From assembly GCA_036365515.1 (NCBI GenBank), contig CM070874.1, forward strand, positions 49,482,583 through 49,546,582: a stretch of DNA of 64,000 nucleotides, in the 5' to 3' direction. Source of the DNA: Torymus aiolomorphi. Taxonomy: Eukaryota > Arthropoda > Insecta > Hymenoptera > Torymidae. The notes under the pieces were generated by a model. That model was not told the DNA's origin, did no database searches, and was given only the letters and a program-made list of their open reading frames with translations. Of the stretch, positions 47,431-57,629 are shown piece after piece; within the stretch, counting starts at the first letter, position 1; every line of letters begins with the position of its first letter. Position numbers and translations under genes: made by a program.

Positions 47431-48295
47431 CCAAAGTTTAGACGATCCACTTTAGAATTGAAGTCAACTCTAGACGTTCTCCATTCCGATATAAGCTACT
47501 TAGTCTAGGAGCTGGGTACCGTCCCGTATGCAATAATATGACCCCGGGTAAAAACAGGTGTTTCTTATAGATTTTGACCCGTAGAATCCGAATATCGAGG
47601 TTAAAATTCGAAAAGAGTGGTAGAAATTGTTTAAAACGCATTTGTTTAAACAAATAAGAAACTGTTTTTATTTTTTGTTGGGATAATTTTTTTATGAAAA
47701 TTTAGGCTATTTTAAGACGAAATGCTTCTTAGCATTTTTTTCATAAAATCGATATTTCAAAAGTTATGAATTTTTGAAGTTTGATTTTTACGTTTTTTTT
47801 GCAACTTTGATTAACAATAACTTTGGAAAAAATCAACTTTTTTGAAAATGAAAGTTTCCTCTTATTCTTTGAGATGAAAACTATCATATTCATTTGTATT
47901 ATTTCAAGTCTTACATTGTTAACTATTTATTTTGTTATTTAACAAATACTGCTTTTTCGATATTTCCAAGCACTATTTTAATACACGGTTGGAGTAACGC
48001 GCGCATCCAGGGCTTTTCAAAATCATTATATTTGAAAGTTAAACCAATACCTAACTATTGGTGCGATTGCAAACAAATTTTAATGTCTAATAAATAAACA
48101 ACTTATTGTTTAAACAAAGAAAAAAACAATTGTCAACATTTGACTTTTTCATACATAATATATTACATTTCGTTTACTCAAAAATATAAAATTAAGGTAA
48201 TGTCAAGAAATAATGAAAAAAAATTATACAAGAACAAATATTTAATTTAAATATAAATACATGTATAAAAATGAATAACTAAGTAAAATATAATA

Positions 48296-48469
48296 TTATT
48301 TATATTTATTCTTACACGTTTCATTTTTCTGACAGAAACAGAATGAACAACATGCAATCGCTGCTCGAACACAACAACATGAGTTTTTGATGCATGCTTT
48401 ACATTGGCAGTTCGGCACAAAATCATCCATAGGGGGTAATAAAATTAAAACTTTTTTCCGAACTGTCAT
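48296..48469 (-). CDS. Small CXC (tesmin/TSO1-like) cysteine-rich ORF in the palindrome loop
   Basis: This 57-codon ORF starts MTVRKKVLILLPPMDD and ends in ETCKNKYK. Its core, CQCKACIKNSCCC followed by VRAAIACCSFCFC, has the CxC-x2-C-x4-CxC-x6-C-x3-CxC-x5-CxN spacing of CXC domains, which bind zinc and DNA. It is likely the tail of a transposon protein whose upstream part is missing or lies, degraded, in the arm. The plus-side arm holds only a broken copy of the same region (about 48,472-48,535). Expression is unknown. Confidence 0.45.
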   Translation of the reverse strand: MTVRKKVLILLPPMDDFVPNCQCKACIKNSCCCVRAAIACCSFCFCQKNETCKNKYK

Positions 48470-49350
48470 TATAAAGCATGCATTAAAACCTCATGTTGTT
48501 GTGTTACTTCTATTTCTGTCAAAAAATGAAACGTGTAAAAATAAATACAAATAATATTATATTTTACTTAGTTATTCATTTTTATACATGTATTTATATT
48601 TAAATTAAATATTTGTTCTTGTCTAATTTGTTTTCATTATTTCTTGACATTACCTTAATTTTATATTTTTGAGTAAACGAAATATAATATATTATGTATG
48701 AAAAAGTCAAATGTTGACAATTGTTTTTTTCTTTGTTTAAACAATAAGTTGTTTATTTATTAGACATTAAAATTGGTTTGCAATCGCACCAATAATTAGG
48801 TATTGGTTTAACTTTCAAATATAATGATATTGAAAAGCCCTGGATGCGCGCGTTACTCCAACCGTGTATTGAAATAGTGCTTGGAAATATCGAAAAAGCA
48901 GTATTTGTTAAATAACGAAATAAATAGTTAACAATGTAAGACTTGAAATAATACAAATGAATATGATAGTTTTCATCTCAAAGAATAAGAGGAAACTTTC
49001 ATTTTCAAAAAAAGTTGATTTTTTCCAAAGTTATTGTTAATCAAAGTTGCAAAAAAACGTAAAAATCAAACTTCAAAAATTCATAACTTTTGAAATATCG
49101 ATTTTATGAAAAAAATGCTAAGGGGCATTTCGTCTTAAAATAGCCTAAATTTTCATAAAAAAATTATCCCGACAAAAAATAATAACAGTTTCTTATTTGT
49201 TTAAACAAATGCATTTTAAACAATTTCTACCACTTTTTTCGAATTTTAACCTCGATATTCGGATTCTACGGGTCACAATCTATAAGAAACACTTGTTTTT
49301 ACCCGGGGACATATTATTGCATACGGGACGGTACCCAGCTCCTAGACTAA

Positions 49351-49623
49351 CTGCAGATTATTATGCAAAATTTCGAAATTCTAAATTACGAAAACCATAT
49401 TTTCGAATGTAACAATTCACCTACTGTCTAAAACATCGAATTTCATCAATACTATTTTAAAACGAATATAACTTGTTTCTAATGATTTATTTCGAAATAT
49501 CTTTATTGCATCCCTATTAAAATTCTATAAATGAAATTCGATGTTTTGGACAGTAGGTGAATTATCACATTCGAAAATAGGATTTTCGTAATTTAGAATT
49601 TCGAAATTTTGCACAATCTGCAG
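49351..49623. mobile_element. Nested 273-bp hairpin insertion in the palindrome's right arm
   Basis: The ends CTGCAGATTATTATGCAAAA and TTTTGCACAATCTGCAG are part of ~95-bp inverted repeats (AAATTTCGAAATTCTAAATT, ACGAAAA, TTCACCTACTGTC). The left arm of the host palindrome reads uninterrupted at the matching place (AAGCTACTTAGTCTAGG), so this insertion happened after the palindrome formed. Confidence 0.85.
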
Positions 49624-50271
49624 TAGCTTATGTCGGAATGGAGAACGTCTAGAGTTGACTTCAATTCTAAAGTGGATCGTCTAAACTTTGGACCCCCCCC
49701 CCCCTACTATAATGCGATAGTTTATAATTGTGATTCTGATTACTTTAGTAATGTTAGTTCTACTGTACATAGTAACCACACCAATTGATACTTAATTTAA
49801 GTATACTTTTATGGTTTTCTACCTTAGATTACCGAATCAGAAAGCACATATATGTATGAGTTCTTTGGTATTAAAACTTTAATGCTTTTAGATTTAGATT
49901 CTGAAACGTGAAGAATATATAATGCATAGTTGCCGTTTTAAAAAAAGACAAAAAAAAAAGAATTATACATGTACATAACAGTTGTAGTATTATTACATTA
50001 AACTATTATCGAAGTTAAAAATAATCCAGACAAAATTAAAAAGTAACTGGGGTAAGAGTTTTCTAGTTCTGCTTGTTTTTACCGTAGTTATTTTGTTGAA
50101 GACTATTGATAAAATATTTCAATTTCTTGGGCATCCATTTCAATGTATATGTAGCGCGGTCGACCCGCAGGCTTCTTCTATACTTGCCTTGGGAGCTCTC
50201 CCGCGCTCCCTGATCTTCTTACATTAAAAAATATTGCTAGTTTTTAATGTATACTCTTTGCGGTACGAGAA

Positions 50272-50405
50272 ACCCTACTGAAAAATCTCATATGCGTCTC
50301 ATATGAGTACTCAATGTGAGTCTCATATGAGTCTCATATAAGATATCATATGTAATTTCATATGAGGTTTTGGCACGAGTACTCATAAAAGAACTAATAA
50401 GAGTA
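50272..50405. repeat. ACCCTACTGA-ended array of CTCATATGAG words
   Basis: It begins ACCCTACTGAAAAATCTCAT, followed by at least seven variants of TCTCATATGAG and GAGTACTCA. The word is palindromic. The expected TCAGTAGGGT end is missing, so the copy is truncated. It shares its terminus with the 27,961-28,412 element. Confidence 0.65.
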
Positions 50406-50734
50406 GATATATTCTTTTATATGTATATATATACATACAAAAGACAGCAAAAATATTTCTTTGCTTAAAAAATGAAAAACAAACTCACGTAGATACATAT
50501 AAGTTTTGTATGTTGTAATATTATTATTTTAATTAAAAAAATCTTAAAAAAAAAGAAAAAAAATGAATTTTGCTTTATCAGAGCAGTGTTGCTACGTATC
50601 TATGTATTATTATATGAACATTAAAAATGAAAATCCACGATAAGTTAATTTTCATGGGATGAGGAATATGGGCAAACCCATTAAACTTTTAACTTTTGTG
50701 TGACTATTTTTCTTAAGTAATTTACTGCTGTTAT

Positions 50735-50875
50735 TAGTGTGCCGTGCTAAGCACATAAACGAGACAGGGTGTAACATCTTCAATTTTTACGTAGAAAACC
50801 AGTCCTGTAACCCATAATAATGTGCCACGGACGGCACAATGCGGAGATGCATAAAACTGTCAAAAAAGGTACATC
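50735..50875. repeat. Partial copy of the 61-kb palindrome family
   Basis: GCACATAAACGAGACAGGGT, TTTTTACGTAGAAAACCAGT and AAAACTGTCAAAAAA match one arm of the 61,074-61,465 palindrome. Only one arm is present here. Confidence 0.8.
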
Positions 50876-51307
50876 TTATTTTTGAAAATGGAATCACAAT
50901 ATTATTTATTTCATGAACATATCATAATAATGATACTTGCTTTCCCCAATATCAAGTATTTTTTTGTAATTGCATTTTAGAAAAGAATGGGATAGGTAAA
51001 CAATCAACGTAAGAGAAATGTATAATATAAATTAAAAAACCGATTAACGCCAAAAAATGTATTTTTAAACGATCGGCTTCGGTTTCGAAATAAAAGATCG
51101 GGGTGAAGCTATTAGATTAGCCTCGGAAAAAGACGAGTTAACGCAAAAAAGCGAATCGAAACGAATGAACGGCCGTTATCTTCGACAGATTCGGGTCTTC
51201 TGCCGCAAATCTCGTCCATAAAAATGTAAAATTAACGATAGGAAAAAGGAAGAGAACAATAACCCATGGAGGAGATAGGAGAGGAAAAGGAGGAAACTAG
51301 AGCTAAT

Positions 51308-51430
<123 letters not shown>

Positions 51431-51914
51431 AAGAAGGGGGAAACAGAAAGAGAGTATAAGAGCGAACGAGTTAATGGGAAGCTTGTACTGGTCTCCAGCC
51501 TCTTCCCGTTTGAATTTTTTTCACTCTGCAATACGTTTGGGAATATTTTTTATTGCTATTTTTTGATCCACTTCTGAGGTAAGTAGATGAAAAAATGAAA
51601 AAGCGAATCCACCAATACGAAATAAAGACAAAATAAAAGTATAAATAAAAAGTTTTTGTATACATTTATTGCTATGTATAAAATTTTGTATGCAGTTATC
51701 ACTATAGAGTACTAATGACTTCTACAAGTAAGAATATAATATATTACAGGACCTTAAGATTCTTAAGATTCTAAATGGAAAATTATTATACGAATCCACG
51801 TATCAATTTTCTGCTAACTCTAATGTAAAGTAAAATACTATTATCACTCCGAGGAAACTGATACTTTTCATGGTGGTCCTTTATAGGAAAATATAGTGTA
51901 AATATTAAATTTCT

Positions 51915-52198
51915 TGATTTTACTGGTCTCACTGTCTAGTAAATATAAGCGTTGAACAGATGAAAAAAAGACGTTTCGACCCGTTCACTGGGGTCCTCTT
52001 CAGGACTAATAATTGTGTTGGTCATATTAAAAATGCATTACTAGCAACCTACATCATTTTGAATATGACCCATTATTAGTCCTGAAGAGTACCACAGTGA
52101 AGTGGTCGGAGTGTCTACTTTTTCAACGAAGTAGGTGTCGTTTTTTCGTCTGTTCAACACCTCCTATTTACTATAGACAGCGTGACCAGTAAAATCAA
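51915..52198. mobile_element. 284-bp inverted-repeat element with paired hammerhead-like motifs
   Basis: Ends TTGATTTTACTGGTCTCACT and GTGACCAGTAAAATCAA are inverted copies over about 60 bp. The inner part carries, on the minus strand, CTGAAGAGGACCCC then ACGGGTCGAAACGTC (52,003-51,970). On the plus strand an inverted, decayed copy reads CTGAAGAGTACCAC then GTGGTCGGAGTGTC (about 52,082-52,115). It is non-coding. Confidence 0.75.
51970..52010 (-). ncRNA. Hammerhead-like catalytic core motif
   Basis: CTGAAGA, a stem GACCC / GGGTC with an eight-base loop, then GAAACGTC fits CUGANGA-stem II-GAAA. A stem III partner and cleavage triplet are not obvious nearby, so this may be only a relic of a Penelope-type terminus. 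The mirror copy has lost GAAA. Confidence 0.35.
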
Positions 52199-52199
52199 A

Positions 52200-53358
52200 A
52201 AATGTAATAATCAAAAAATAAAAAATCTATTAGTATAAATATGTAAAATCGAAGAGATGAACGTACTTTCAAAGTATACAAATAATTTATAAATATAGGA
52301 CATAACTTACTGCATAATTCTAAGTTTACTTTAGCCCTGCATCATTTGCAATATTTATTTAGTCTCTCGGCTCGAGTCACATTACCTGTATCAATGAAAA
52401 AGTTATTTTGGTTCGGAATCGGTGCACGTGCCAACACCGTGTTGGAAAGATTGCTATATTTTATAAAGCGCAGAATTTAAAGTACCTGACATAAAAACTA
52501 ACTTAACTAGAAAGAAATATTACATATAATAAGTTGGAGCTCATTATGATTGATAAGATATATTAAGAATCTTATACATGATGTGTACGAGGTTACCATT
52601 CCTTAAAAATTATTACATAATTATATAATAATATTTTAGAGTAAAATATATCCTTTTACACATATGATCCATTAATATAAAAAAATGAAATCTGCGGAAA
52701 ATGTTTTCGAAGCAATCGATGAACTGAATATTTCTTTTATATCCTGTTCACGAGCACTTTTTCACAGTTGCTGCAACCTAGCCGTGGAAATTCAGCAAAT
52801 GCCGCGCACGCCCAACCCTCTACACAGCTTGGAAAAAATCGCTGAAATACGCAAGACTGAAATTTCGCGCAGAGGGTCGCACGGGTTCGCGCGCACGCAT
52901 GTAGCTGGAGTATAGGGTCACGGCACACACGCACACACGCACACACACACACACACATACACATACACACACACACCGTCGCTATTCTGGGTCAACGTCG
53001 TCTTCGTCGTTTTTTTCCCTCCTGCGAAGCTCAAGGAGTAGCGTACAAATTTCCGCTAATTGCCAAAGACGAGGGTCGCACGCAGCTGCACAGCGGCGCG
53101 GCAGCTTATAAACTTTCGTTTACTTCTCCCCTCTCTCTTCGCGCCGTTCGCTGAGAAATTATCGAGCGATTATATTCTTATTAGCGCGTATGCTTTTTCA
53201 CGTTTATCTTTTATCTGCGCCTTTGTTCTACACGAGAAAGTGTAGTATTTTTTTTTATTCTGGCTTTGATGACTGTACAATAATTCAGTTTCAAAATTAT
53301 CAAAATTATTATTTTTACATTACCATTTTTGCGTAAAGACGAAGAAACCCTTTTTCCA
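52200..53358. other. Spacer with CA repeat and a small GC-rich patch
   Basis: A CA-rich microsatellite lies at 52,925-52,976. The stretch 52,790-53,130 is GC-richer and could be regulatory. The 76-codon ORF at 52,685-52,915 resembles nothing I know, and I do not call it a gene. Confidence 0.5.
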
Positions 53359-53676
53359 TACACGGAAAAATATAATTGATTAATTCTACATTTCCTATAC
53401 AGTTGAGTTAACTGTAAAGTGGCAAGTTCGTTTTACTTTTAAAAAAATCTGTGGAATTTCCATTCTGAAATGTAAAATTTCCATTCTTAAAAAGTAGAAT
53501 TTCCATTTTAAAAAGTAAGATCCATTCTCAAAGAGTAGAATCTCCATTCTTGAAAAGCAGAATTTCCATTTTGAAATGTAGAATCTTCATTTTTGAAAAG
53601 TATAATTTCCATTTTTCCAAAATGGAATTATTACTTCACTAATTCAGTTGATTTTATTATTTAATTTTTTCTGTAT
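53359..53676. mobile_element. TACACGGAAAAA-ended element holding tandem GTAGAATTTCCATT words
   Basis: The left end TACACGGAAAAATATAATTG and the right end TTTAATTTTTTCTGTATA are imperfect inverted repeats. The interior has about eight units of roughly 25 bp with consensus near AGTAGAATTTCCATTCTTGAAA. Non-coding. It shares a terminus with the 44,413-45,117 element but has a different interior word. Confidence 0.65.
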
Positions 53677-53869
53677 ACAAATAAGTAAATATTTTATCAA
53701 ATGGTGATCATTTTTCTTTCTAGAAACACATTCATAATTATATCGTATAATAATACTAATATTCTTCCTGCAATGCACGTATATAAAGAACAGTTATGAT
53801 ATGTAAATATTTACGCCTTGTTGCTGTCAGTAAGAGTAAAATTATATTTTGAAAAGTGCGTTTCTCTGA

Positions 53870-53870
<1 letters not shown>

Positions 53871-53928
<58 letters not shown>
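53871..53928. repeat. (TG)n microsatellite
   Basis: An almost pure TG tract of about 55 bp. Confidence 0.97.
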
Positions 53929-53934
<6 letters not shown>

Positions 53935-54129
53935 CGCAGGAATGCGAGCTATAAGACACGGACAAAACAGAGTGGTTTTCTTTCTCAACTCTATTACCTA
54001 TATTATGTATGCAGAGTCAATAACTGCTCCTTAAAGGACACTTTGTTAATTCTATTTAAAATTATATTAAACCCCATCGCTCGATAGATTTTGCTGAAAG
54101 GTAAATGTAGATGAAGCTAGATTGATAAA

Positions 54130-55370
54130 AAAAAGGTAGGCCGAACGAACGATGAACGCATTCGAATCGGGCGCAAGTTCTCGCGAAGCTTGCGCTTTCT
54201 TGCGACCCGGTCGGTACACACACTGCACAAAGCCACCCCCACAGAGCGGTAACTCGATCTTGGCGAATCTCACGCTGATAAGCCGGCTCTCGGCCCCGTA
54301 TATACCATCGCGAGGTACTCGGTGGTCGCTTCCCCTGGGCCGCGCATCGTGGCGCCGGCGCCGCCCGCGGCAACGACCCCGCCGCGCAGTATCCGTGTCC
54401 CCCGAGGGGGAGGGCCGCGGGGCCGAATCGAGCGAGGAGCCGAGACGAGTTACAATGGGCGCGGGGAGACGGATTGAAAGGCGGCGAAGGGAGCCGAGGG
54501 AGGGAGCAGGCCGCGCTGCAGCGGAGAGCCTCCTGAAACATGCACGAGCGCGAGAATCCCTCGGAGCCAGGAGGTGTAGGCCGGCCGCGCGCACGCGGAA
54601 GACGCGGCTGCGGCGAAAGAAAGCGGGTAGCGCGCGGGGGCGGGCGGGAGCGAGCCAGCAGCAGCAGGCGGCGGCGGCAGTAGTAGTAGCAGCGGCTGGC
54701 TATTGATTTCAAGGGCTTCCTTAGCCTCCCACCCCCTCCCCCCAGCGCCGCGGCGCAGCAGCAGCCGCCGACGGCTCCAGGTCACCCTGAAGGGCCCTCG
54801 GTGCCCCCGCCCCTTTCTCGCATCTTTTCGCGGAGCTCCTCGCGCTGCTCTCTGCTCTCGCTTAGCCTACTTTTCCTCCGAAACTCTTTTTTCTCGGCTG
54901 CTGCTGCGGCACGCCGCGCGCCCGTTCCTGCGCAAAGTGCGTCGACGTGGCCGGAGAGAGGGAGATAAGGCTCGCGTGATCCGAGCCAGTTTCTTCTTAT
55001 CTCTCGGGCCGCTACTCCTTTCGGAATCGGCGCACGCCAACTGTCAATTACGGGCCCCCGCCAGCTGCGCTCTCTCGCTCTCTTACGTAATCCGACGGTC
55101 TGACCAAACGCGGCTCGTTCTACTTGCGAGAGAGCGCGCGCGGCCACGTACGTGTGCACGGAGAGAGAAAGAGAGAGGGGGAGAGATTTGGCCGAGGCCC
55201 CGCCGTGCGGGAAGGACAAAGTAAAAAGAGACGCGGTAGCCGAAAAAGGAGAGAAGAGAGGAGACTTGTACTCTAGGTTGGCCCGCAGGCCGCTCACGCC
55301 GTCGCTGCCGTCGTCGGCGTCGTCGCTGTCGGCGGCAGCGCGCGAGCTCCTATGATTACTTTGAGAAAGA
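54130..55370. promoter_or_regulatory. GC-rich island, gene association unknown
   Basis: The composition is strongly GC- and CpG-rich compared with the flanks, with purine-rich stretches and many overlapping open frames on both strands. No frame shows a known domain. It could be an alternative promoter or regulatory island of the gene whose first exon is proposed at 56,200-56,819. The stretch 55,370-55,990 between the two islands is AT-richer and featureless. Confidence 0.5.
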
Positions 55371-56199
55371 CGCTTTATATGCTTTTTCCCCTTTTTCCTG
55401 TTTTGTTCCTGCTCTCCGACAATAACTGTCTCATTTTAATACCGGCAATCGCGACCGCTCTGTATCAATAGAATAACGCGATGCGTCTAATTAGTAGGCT
55501 CAACCTTTAACACCGCACCAATTGTCCTTTAATTTTTCGGATGCGTTACTGTTTATACGCAATGACTGGGGAAATCATATTTCTGAGAGCTTTCCATTGA
55601 AATATGTATCCACATGACAATATTAACCAGTATTTTTAGATTTAACATCATTTAAAGAAGACAACATTAGATTAAAAAACAAAAAGATTTCTAGTCCTTA
55701 CTGAAAGTGGACTAGAAATAGAGTGAAATGAGGTCGATTTTGGAAAGTCTCGACACAAATCTTCTGTTAACCTCCGACAAAATGATTTATGTTATCTCTG
55801 GCAGATTTTCGAATCAATATCGAGATTGAGGTAATTCTCCTGGCTTTTCTATTGTATAACAAGTTTATCTCAAAACTTGTAAAATTAATAAAGTGCTTGA
55901 GTATCCTGTGGGGCGAAACTTGTTGTTGATAAAAATTCGTTAAAGCTGATATATAACGCTCAAGAACCTCGATACTATAAACCATAGCCAGGGTAATAGT
56001 GGGGAGGGCGCATTCCGAAAACCGAAAACGCGAAGAACCGTCGCGAGAGCGACGATAAATGATTGAGCGAAGGCTCGCGCCGTCGTTTTCACGTCCCCTT
56101 TAATCGCGAAAGGGCGCGCAAAGGCACGCTCGAGTCAAAGAGGAGCTGGGAGAAGGCCCAAGAATAACGGGAGTCGCGGATTTCCAGCCTCTCCGGCGC

Positions 56200-56819
56200 A
56201 CCTAGACGCGTATACGGCACTGGGCGCTTTCTCTCTCTCTCTCTCCGCACACACTCGGCCTCATTCAGCCGCGTGCACGAGCCCCGCGCACGTCACGAGC
56301 TCGCGAGCGAGAGAGAGGGAGCGTCGGCTGGTCGCGAGGGGCGTCTCCTACGCGCAGCCCCGCGCAGCTGCAGCGCGCCGGCGGAACGAGGACGGCCAGC
56401 GACGACCGGCGCTGCCGAGCGCGGCCGTGGCGCGCAGGCGCGGTGCTGGGAGAGGGAGAGAGAGCGCGCGGACCACCGCCTTTGGAGAGAGAGCCGAGAG
56501 CGAGCGAGCCAGCGAGCCGTGCGCGCCAAGACTCGAGCGACGACGGGACGGCCCCGAGGACGACGCCGACGACGACGAGCCCGTCCTCCGCGGAGGAGCC
56601 GAGTGTGCGCGCGTTACCCGAGCCGTCGCGAGTGCGCCAGAGTGCCGGACCCGCCGAGCAGCAGTGCCAGCGCCCGAGGACCGCAGCCAGAGGATGGCAG
56701 CCGGGGAGAGGAGCCGTCGATCGCCGCGGGACGACGGCCCGCTGGCCGCGGCGAGCCTCCGCCGTCAGCGCCGCTGCTGAGAGCCGCCGCCGCGGCGCAG
56801 CAGCCCCAGGAGTCGCTCG
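56200..56819 (+). other. Probable 5' non-coding first exon of a gene extending right
   Basis: A GC-rich stretch preceded by a pyrimidine CT run (56,230-56,247) ends in the strong donor GTCGCTCG|GTGAGTC. Layout and composition resemble the VAP 5' region. A short upstream ORF (56,693 ATGGCAGCC... to TGA at 56,778) of 28 codons sits in it. No coding exon follows in the remaining 7 kb, so the first intron would be long. The start coordinate is a guess. The GC island itself runs about 55,990-57,180. Confidence 0.45.
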
Positions 56820-57533
56820 GTGAGTCTCGTCCTCCTCCCGCTCCCCCGCCCGCCGCGGGTTGCGCCCGTGCGCCTGCGTACACCCGGGCAGCCGCTAATT
56901 TATGCGGGCCCCCGCGGAGCGGCGCCGAGAAGGTGTGGTGAGTGCGGAGCGCGCCCTTCGCCCTCGCCGAGGACAGCCAGCCCCGTCGCTGAAGAAACAT
57001 GTTTCTTCCTCTCTCGGGAGGAACAATTCTGCCGCGACACCCCCGCGTTGCGCGCAGCGAGCTGCCATTAAGAGTTACGTTGACACACTTCTGAGTCGCG
57101 AGCGTGCTTCGGGATTTTCCCAAGAGCTCAGTTGAGTCTCCGATGTTTTGTCGAGTGCGGATGAGGGATTTCGCGGCTCGACACTAAAATGGCATGCCTT
57201 CAACTAAGTGCGGGCGCGATCAGGACGGACTAATTACAAATTCATTGCGAAGCTCTATTGTTGGTAAAGCTAATGATACATCCTCGAGTATTGACGTGAA
57301 GGGGAAGACCTTTCTGACAATGATTCGATCGAAATTTAAAATTTTATTATATAGTTCTTTATAGTAACAACCTGCTATAGAACGAGACATTGAAAGGAAT
57401 AGAATAAGAAACGAATTTGAAATCTTGAATGCAGGTGTCCTAAAACTCAGAGAAACGCAATAGCAGGCTAAGGTTGAGATTTACAAAGGTAGAGCGGAAC
57501 TTTCAGCGCGGCGCATATCACACACACGCGTGT

Positions 57534-57561
57534 GTACATGTGTGTGTATGTGTGTGTGTGT

Positions 57562-57624
<63 letters not shown>
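57534..57624. repeat. (TG)n microsatellite
   Basis: A TG tract of about 85 bp with two TATG interruptions. Confidence 0.97.
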
Positions 57625-57626
<2 letters not shown>

Positions 57627-57629
57627 GGC

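Larger units (their letters stand above)
47431..49691. mobile_element. 2.26-kb palindromic (foldback) element
   Basis: The left arm (47,431 to about 48,402) and right arm (about 48,472 to 49,691) are inverted copies along their whole length. They run from CCAAAGTTTAGACGATCC / GGATCGTCTAAACTTTGG at the ends to AACACAACAACATGAG / CTCATGTTGTTGTGTT near the centre. Similarity looks above 90 percent. The loop is about 70 bp and lies inside a small cysteine-rich ORF. The same 67-codon ORF appears in both arms (47,894-48,097 plus; 48,753-48,956 minus) simply because they are copies. The right arm alone carries a nested insertion at 49,351-49,623. A run of C follows the right end. Confidence 0.88.

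Noticed and set aside
47894..48956. Matching 67-codon ORFs on opposite strands
   Set aside because: They are the two arms of the palindrome. Repetition does not show coding function here, and no domain is recognisable.
52685..52915. 76-codon ORF near a CA repeat
   Set aside because: No motif, no splice partners, and the reading frame ends in CA-repeat-adjacent sequence.
53359..53676. CRISPR-like direct repeats with spacers
   Set aside because: Repeat units are diverged and spacers are not distinct. The context is a eukaryotic intergenic mobile element.
54062..57135. Many ORFs of 70-222 codons on both strands
   Set aside because: They are GC-island artefacts: overlapping frames, Arg/Ala/Ser/Pro composition, no conserved domain and no supporting splice structure.
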